From the IMG/VR virus record IMGVR_UViG_3300037156_000076, positions 1 through 50,643 of that record: a stretch of DNA of 50,643 nucleotides. One strand, written 5' to 3'. A model generated the notes under the pieces. The model did not search any database. It was given only the letters and a program-made list of their open reading frames with translations, and was not told where the DNA came from. A program made the position numbers and the translations under genes. Positions within the stretch are counted from its first letter, which is position 1; each line of letters starts with the position of its first letter. Below, one piece after another: positions 46,550-50,643 of the stretch. This DNA is from a virus.

Positions 46550-47070
46550 GAGCCCTCCATGTATGCGAGCACTCGCCGCATCTCTTCAATATTTGCGTCT
46601 GATTTCAGGCGGTTTGCCCGAAACGATATGACGCGTATGTTCGTCTTTACGTATCCGAGAGCAGGAATGAAGCGGTCCAGCGACGGAGTGTTATTGCGCG
46701 CACCGCCCTGCGCCATGGGGATTCCGAGAACTGGACATACGTCAGGAACAAATATGTCGTCTGGCTCAATCTCGAATGGCAGAGAAAGTGCGATCGCGCG
46801 CTTCCTAGCGTCATAAAACATCGTGTATTGAGTCGTTTTTGATTTTCCGTGCGTCCGGTAAAGCCCTCCCGCTCGATCACGCCGCAGGCACCCACAGCTT
46901 CTGGTAGAGCCGCCCTTTAGGCGCGCCGCAGGAAGTGTGACCACGGACCCACATTCGCACCTACAGACCCAGCTAGGCTTTCCACCTCCTTGAGGTCGCG
47001 AGGCTCCACGATGAAGCGCGGTAAGCCTGCCGAAAACCATTTCACTTATATCCTCAGCTGGCCTTCCCAT
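46543..47070 (-). CDS. HNH-type endonuclease with N-terminal zinc knuckle
   Basis: 175 residues. Cys36/38/40 and Cys59/61 form a zinc knuckle of the kind seen in phage HNH/AP2 endonucleases. The C-terminal half has CPVLGIPM (112-119), SLDRFIPALGY (130-140) and N..VISFRANRLKSDA, the usual HNH/endonuclease VII-like core. TTGGAGG precedes the ATG. It ends seven bases inside the methyltransferase start. It may be a mobile homing-type nuclease. Confidence 0.8.
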   Translation of the reverse strand: MGRPAEDISEMVFGRLTALHRGASRPQGGGKPSWVCRCECGSVVTLPAARLKGGSTRSCGCLRRDRAGGLYRTHGKSKTTQYTMFYDARKRAIALSLPFEIEPDDIFVPDVCPVLGIPMAQGGARNNTPSLDRFIPALGYVKTNIRVISFRANRLKSDANIEEMRRVLAYMEGSC

Positions 47071-47089
47071 TCGGCGCCTCCAATGACGA

Positions 47090-47119
47090 GCCGCTGCATA
47101 TTGAGCCGTAGGTGGTCAT
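47090..47119 (-). pseudogene. Orphan start of a second methyltransferase
   Basis: A frame from ATG 47119 reads MTTYGSICSG for ten codons, then SSLEAPNGKAS and stop. Nine of these ten residues equal the opening of the intact methyltransferase (MLTYGSICSG), but with different codons (18 of 30 bases identical). GGAAA lies before the ATG. It appears to be the beheaded first exon-like stub of a related gene, cut off by the HNH gene. Confidence 0.7.
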
Positions 47120-47177
47120 ATTGATTTCCAGTCAGGCGCCGCCCTCCAATGACTGGATGCGACAAAAATAGGGGGTG

Positions 47178-47693
47178 TTATTCGTTGCAGATGCGAAGAG
47201 TCTTGCGCCGGAAGTCGGCATCAAGCCGTCTGGCCATGTGCTCAGGCATCACATATGGGGTGTGTGGTGGCATTGCCAGAAAGGGTAGGGCGCGGTCCTT
47301 TCCAGCATCATGTAGCGCATGAATGACCAGTCGCATAGCTGCGCTTTGGTCCTGCGCGCCAGTCCACTCAACCAGAGCTGACAGCGCCTCGCACGTTCCA
47401 GATCTAGCCCAAAAGCGGATCATCTCGCTACCCATGATTGGCGACACGTTTTCGCCATATTCCAAACTGTGCCGCGAACCAATAAGCCGAATAACCCCGC
47501 CCCGGCCAAGACCCTGAACGTGATGAATCATCCAGGTGAGCGCCTCGCCCTGCTCTTTGATTCCGGTCCACCTCATCAGGTCGGACAGCATCTTCTTGGT
47601 CGTAGCGCTGACCGTGTGGCGCAATTCCAGCTCACCGCACTCTTGGCGCTTGAGTGCAGTCTTAGCTGACCGAGCCTTTCCTTCTACTGCCAT
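47178..47693 (-). CDS. Protein with internally duplicated helical module
   Basis: 171 residues. LSDLMRWTGIKEQGEALTWMIHHVQGLG (about 37-64) and LSALVEWTGAQDQSAAMRLVIHALHDAG (about 103-130) align without gaps, so the protein is a tandem duplication of a ribbon-helix-helix-like or helical unit. AGGAGG is five bases before the ATG. A DNA-binding regulator is plausible. Confidence 0.65.
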   Translation of the reverse strand: MAVEGKARSAKTALKRQECGELELRHTVSATTKKMLSDLMRWTGIKEQGEALTWMIHHVQGLGRGGVIRLIGSRHSLEYGENVSPIMGSEMIRFWARSGTCEALSALVEWTGAQDQSAAMRLVIHALHDAGKDRALPFLAMPPHTPYVMPEHMARRLDADFRRKTLRICNE

Positions 47694-47702
47694 TTCAACC
47701 TC

Positions 47703-47903
47703 CTACCCATTCCAACGAGTGCGATACAGCACGATGTCGCGGGCTGTTGATATGCCGCAGCTGAATATTCTCGCCAGCCGGGCGTAGCTGAATTTCTCGG
47801 CTTCATACCTCTTGCGCATTTCCTTGACCTGCTCACTGGTCAGCGTGGCCATATGGTGAGAGATTCCGCATCGGTGGCCGGTATGATTTCTAGTTTCTGC
47901 CAT
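47703..47903 (-). CDS. Small helix-turn-helix protein
   Basis: 66 residues: LTSEQVKEMRKRYEAEKFSYARLARIFSCGISTARDIV is a helix-turn-helix (scanning and recognition helices at about 36-57). GAGG precedes the ATG, which overlaps the upstream stop. Common in phage HNH neighbourhoods. Confidence 0.75.
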   Translation of the reverse strand: MAETRNHTGHRCGISHHMATLTSEQVKEMRKRYEAEKFSYARLARIFSCGISTARDIVLYRTRWNG

Positions 47904-47904
47904 T

Positions 47905-48126
47905 TCACACCTCGATCAGTTTCAGGTAATTCTCGACCCATAGCCTAGGGTCGCCGCAGCGGATGATCTTCGTGAAGACTGGGCGACACTCGATCCTGAC
48001 CAGGTCGCGCGCCCGGTACGCTGCCGAGATCACTGCCGATTCCGTCTGATGCATTCGATCCGCCAATATCAGGCAGAGAATTGCGTCCGTTACCTTCATC
48101 CGGTAGGACGTAGGTTGAATTTTCAT
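47905..48126 (-). CDS. Hypothetical protein (73 aa)
   Basis: 73 residues, basic helices then CGDPRLWVENYLKL. GGAG nine bases before the ATG. The 72 bases upstream up to 48198 hold no gene. No family recognised. Confidence 0.6.
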   Translation of the reverse strand: MKIQPTSYRMKVTDAILCLILADRMHQTESAVISAAYRARDLVRIECRPVFTKIIRCGDPRLWVENYLKLIEV

Positions 48127-48198
48127 GCTGGGTTACTCCGCTGGGCGGGATGCTGAGGTGCTGCCTGCGTCTGATAGCGGTCTTCTTGCTGATCCGCC

Positions 48199-48694
48199 TC
48201 AACTGCGCGTCCTTTTGAACTCGATGCCGTACGTATCGATCAGGCGCGACATTCGGTGCGAGCCAATACCCAGCGCTTTTTCCGCCCGACCCTTCGTCAC
48301 GCCGATTTCAGCCATGGCCCGGAGTCTTTCGGCCATTGGCGCGTCAACCGCAGGATCGATGCTGAATACGCCGCTGCTGCCTGACTTCCGGCCCCGTCCT
48401 GACTTGCAGGAAATGCTGAACCGCTTACAGGTCTGATAGACCTTATCCAGCGTGACCTTCAGCGCTGCCGCGATATCTCGTTGACCCATGTCCTTGCCCA
48501 TCTCGCGGACTTTCTCGGCAAAGGCGCGCCGCTCGATCTCTTGCTCGGAAATGACTGGCTCAATGCGTACTGGCCGAGGCTCAAACTTGAATCCTTCGAT
48601 CCGATCAACCTTTCCGCCAGACAAGAAAAAAAGCAGCCTTGGCCGCTTCGAATTGTGATTGCTCGACCGGCGATGCCGGATTGGCGCTTCTCAT
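48199..48694 (-). CDS. HTH protein, interrupted by a frameshift in a T7 run
   Basis: The ATG at 48694 opens MRSANPASPVEQSQFEAAKAAFF. At seven T (48632-48626) the frame is lost; with six T it would continue as SGGKVDRIEGFKFEPRPVR into the 141-residue frame. That frame includes two helix-turn-helix stretches (MGQRDIAAALKVTLDKVYQT, GVTKGRAEKALGIGSHRMSRL). Either a sequencing indel, a real mutation or slippage. A TTG at 48624 could start a shorter product. Confidence 0.7.
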
Positions 48695-48760
48695 GTGTGT
48701 TCGCTCGAGTGGTGGGCCAGACCTTTATTGGGGCCTGGCATGTTTGATTTAGGCGCCTTC

Positions 48761-49471
48761 TCAGGTAGCTTGCGCAAAAGTTAGGCGCTTATGGATTTCA
48801 CGAACGCGCTCAACGTCACCCGCGCAGTACTTGGCAACGTCATCGATACGGCCGGATTTAACGAACTCCCAAACCTTGCTTCCGTCGATCTCATCATCAA
48901 TCTCACTACCCTTTGTTGCGATGCCGAACACCTTGCAGAGCTTGTCCAGACTTACCGTTCCGCGCGCTCCGGCCCAGGCTGTCATGGTGTCGAACACTTC
49001 CGGGCCCCACGGCTTGGCGTCGAACGGGATGCAGGCTGGAGGTCGAATGCCGAGCATGACCGCGCGCTGGAAGATGAAACGAAGGTCGAAGTTGAGGACA
49101 TTGTGACCGATGAAAACTGGCTTTCCGGTCTGGCGAGTACCGCCCGCCAGTTCCCGACCGCCTACCGCATCAACTGCATTGAAGAGGCCGAAAAGGATTT
49201 CACGTTCGCTTCCTAGCCAGTCTTTGCCGTAGAAGGTGATTGGCGCCTCATCTCCGATAGCGATGGATGCCACGACGATATGCCCAAATGCGCCGTCGAA
49301 GCTGGTTTTCAGCCACGCCTCATCGACCAGCGCAGGCTTTTCGTTCAGCTCCCAGGCAGCAATGGTTTCCGGCTTCTTGTAGTTGCCCGGTGCGCTGATT
49401 CGCTCAGCGAGAACTTCCTTGATGCCAAGCGCTTGGCCGGGGATCGTTTCAATGTCCAAATAAATGTTCAT
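48761..49471 (-). CDS. DnaQ-like 3'-5' exonuclease
   Basis: 236 residues from ATG 49471 (GGAG six bases upstream). MNIYLDIETIPG gives the DIE motif (Asp6, Glu8); GHNVLNFDLRFIFQRA is Exo II; the late DVAKYCAGDVERVREIH is Exo III. This matches the PolB-type exonuclease group in phage recombination operons. It sits with the ATPase and DUF669-like protein. Confidence 0.88.
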   Translation of the reverse strand: MNIYLDIETIPGQALGIKEVLAERISAPGNYKKPETIAAWELNEKPALVDEAWLKTSFDGAFGHIVVASIAIGDEAPITFYGKDWLGSEREILFGLFNAVDAVGGRELAGGTRQTGKPVFIGHNVLNFDLRFIFQRAVMLGIRPPACIPFDAKPWGPEVFDTMTAWAGARGTVSLDKLCKVFGIATKGSEIDDEIDGSKVWEFVKSGRIDDVAKYCAGDVERVREIHKRLTFAQAT

Positions 49472-49537
49472 GTTTTCTCCAAAGAAAAGGGCGCTCAATG
49501 GCGCCCATAAGGAAGTTGGCTAGTGCCGAAATAGGCC

Positions 49538-50185
49538 CTAGAACAGGATATCCTGAGAATGGTCATCAGGTACCGGGCCATAGTCGTTGTTGTCGCTATG
49601 ATGCGACTGGCCGCCCTTAGGGCGCTTGTCGACAATTGGTTTGCGAATGATAGCCTCCAGCATTTTTTCCAGCTTGACCGGCTCCCTGCACCGCTCTCGG
49701 TCAAGAACCTCGGAGGCCGTTTTCTCGCTTGACGCTTCGAATGGCGCGTACAAAGTTGGTCGCGGATCACCCTTTTCGCTGTTTTTCTCGATCTCCATCT
49801 GGATCAAGATGCCGATCGGCTTGTTCATCAGTTCGGGAAAGCCTGGAGCCTGAGTCTTTACTCGCTGCCCGGCGTCCTTGTCCCACTTCTCAAAGCTGAT
49901 TTGAGATGGAGCTGCAACATCATTAAGTCGTAGGCAAGCCATGATTGCGTTCAAGAGCGAATGCCCGCCATCATTTCTGGTTCCGTGCTGATAGCTGAGG
50001 TTGATATAGAACTGAGCCTCTGCTCCGTCACCGCTTTTGAAAGTCAGGCCAATCCCTGTTGACCCAGTGGACTGTTTGTCCATGTACTCAGCGCGCACGA
50101 AGGTTCCGATGTACTTCCCTTCGCGATCAATGTAAGCGGACTTGTTGTCTGCGGCGCGAGCTGCGCCCTGGTCGAGTTTGAACAT
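49538..50185 (-). CDS. DUF669-like / ssDNA-binding recombination protein
   Basis: 215 residues from ATG 50185 (GGAG upstream). The N-terminal 110 residues (MFKLDQGAARAADNKSAYIDREGKYIG, GIGLTFKSGDGAEAQFYINLSYQHG) match the DUF669 outline, a partner of the ATPase. The tail is acidic and Ser/His-rich, ending DDHSQDILF, like ssDNA-binding protein tails. ssDNA binding is inferred. Confidence 0.7.
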   Translation of the reverse strand: MFKLDQGAARAADNKSAYIDREGKYIGTFVRAEYMDKQSTGSTGIGLTFKSGDGAEAQFYINLSYQHGTRNDGGHSLLNAIMACLRLNDVAAPSQISFEKWDKDAGQRVKTQAPGFPELMNKPIGILIQMEIEKNSEKGDPRPTLYAPFEASSEKTASEVLDRERCREPVKLEKMLEAIIRKPIVDKRPKGGQSHHSDNNDYGPVPDDHSQDILF

Positions 50186-50209
50186 TTGATGCTCCGTTGA
50201 GTGCCGCAA

Positions 50210-50643
50210 TTATGCGGCTGCCGTTATTTCGTAGAAGTCGACCAAGGCCTGATCGACCTTGGCCAAATCGTTATCTATCTGGCGCGAATCAAACATTCCA
50301 ATTGGGCTCTTGCAGCAATCTTGGCCGTTGGTTTGGGTGCTGAAGGTGTAATCGCCACTAGTGGCCTCTGTTCGCAGGACAATAGTGAAGAAGCCTTCCG
50401 GGACCAGGGTCTGATCAACCATCTTGCCAACGGTTTTCATCCGAACGTTTCCGAAGTCATCGGTTTGCGTGTGAGCAAGGATGTAAACCCGGCGATGCTC
50501 CGCAAGATCCCCAGCAGCATTAAAAATGCTCCATGCGTTCTTGCCGATATCTGCGAACTTGGCAAAGCCTGTTTCGCTGCTGCGCATCATTAACTCGTTG
50601 ACCATGACCGCCTGGTAGTCATCAATAACGATGATTTCGTGGG
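50210..50643 (-). CDS. Phage AAA-type ATPase, C-terminal part (continues from base 1)
   Basis: The frame enters at 50643 as HEIIVIDDYQAVMVNELM, a Walker B-like element, and goes on through FADIGKNAWSIFNAAGDLAEHRRVYILAHTQTD (sensor-like) to EITAAA and stop. Joined with the stub at 1-142 it makes 191 residues in one frame. The Walker A to B distance, about 38 residues, is shorter than I expect for the family (60-75), so some bases may be missing at the join. Confidence 0.85.
   Translation of the reverse strand, partial: HEIIVIDDYQAVMVNELMMRSSETGFAKFADIGKNAWSIFNAAGDLAEHRRVYILAHTQTDDFGNVRMKTVGKMVDQTLVPEGFFTIVLRTEATSGDYTFSTQTNGQDCCKSPIGMFDSRQIDNDLAKVDQALVDFYEITAAA

Noticed and set aside
47046-47165. 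A 39-codon TTG-started frame over the methyltransferase stub
   Set aside because: It has no ribosome site; the overlapping frame reproduces nine of ten residues of the known methyltransferase start, which chance would not give.
1-50643. Insertion sequences or transposase (Mu-type transposition)
   Set aside because: No transposase, MuB-like protein or terminal repeats are visible; only the tail is Mu-like, while packaging and control are lambda-like.

Overview
This window looks like an essentially complete, circular genome of a temperate Pseudomonas phage (about 50.6 kb). It has a lambda-style regulatory and replication half, a lambda-style head, and a Mu-style contractile tail. The host assignment is an inference from codon and GC style and from the family mix. 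No host gene, rRNA or complete tRNA is visible. The two ends of the window carry the two halves of one leftward ATPase gene and join in frame, so the sequence is best read as a circle opened inside that gene.

Layout, left to right. (1) 1-3.2 kb, minus strand: the start of the leftward early operon (small zinc-finger proteins, a long coiled-coil protein, the N-terminal part of the ATPase). It is driven by a pL-like promoter at 3033-3061 and preceded by a leader with a consensus boxA. Across the circle join it continues through 50.6-43.6 kb: ATPase, DUF669-like protein, DnaQ-like exonuclease, HTH proteins, HNH endonuclease, cytosine methyltransferase and a truncated integrase. (2) 3.2-5.7 kb: immunity region, with a CI-like S24 repressor followed by a soluble and a four-helix membrane protein in the position of lambda rexA/rexB, then tandem terminators. 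Five 17-bp operators (three at pR/pRM, two at pL) can be read directly. (3) 5.7-15 kb, plus strand: cro, ribbon-helix-helix proteins, Rha, O-like and P-like replication proteins (with tandem heptamers that look like origin iterons), a tightly overlapped run of small genes, a PAPS-reductase-family protein, NinB, NinG and a protein in the Q position. (4) 14.95-15.2 kb: a good late promoter, a roughly 195-nt leader with a tRNA-like T arm, and a terminator, the same plan as lambda pR'-6S-tR'. (5) 15.3-18.1 kb: two holin-like proteins and small genes. (6) 18.3-26.3 kb: lambda-type packaging and head genes (Nu1-like, GpA, gpW, portal, S49 protease, acidic scaffold, gpD, gpE, FII-like). (7) 26.3-43.3 kb: Mu-type contractile tail (terminator, DUF2635, sheath, tube, frameshifted chaperone, tape measure, gpN, gpP, gp45, gp46, gp47, gp48), fibre and chaperone, endolysin, and nested Rz/Rz1.

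A P22-immI-like cassette (Mnt-like repressor, Arc-like repressor, BRO-domain antirepressor, plus an exported cysteine-rich protein in the sieA position) is inserted in the tail operon between gp46 and gp47.

The most interesting points are: the rexAB-position two-gene module; the immI cassette inside the tail operon with its exported protein; an HNH gene that separates a 10-codon orphan methyltransferase start from a differently coded complete methyltransferase; an integrase that has lost its N-terminal domain at a deletion-like junction; an inverted repeat shared between rha and a late intergenic site; and the late leader RNA with a tRNA-like arm. All family assignments were made by eye from motifs and gene order; no database search was run.
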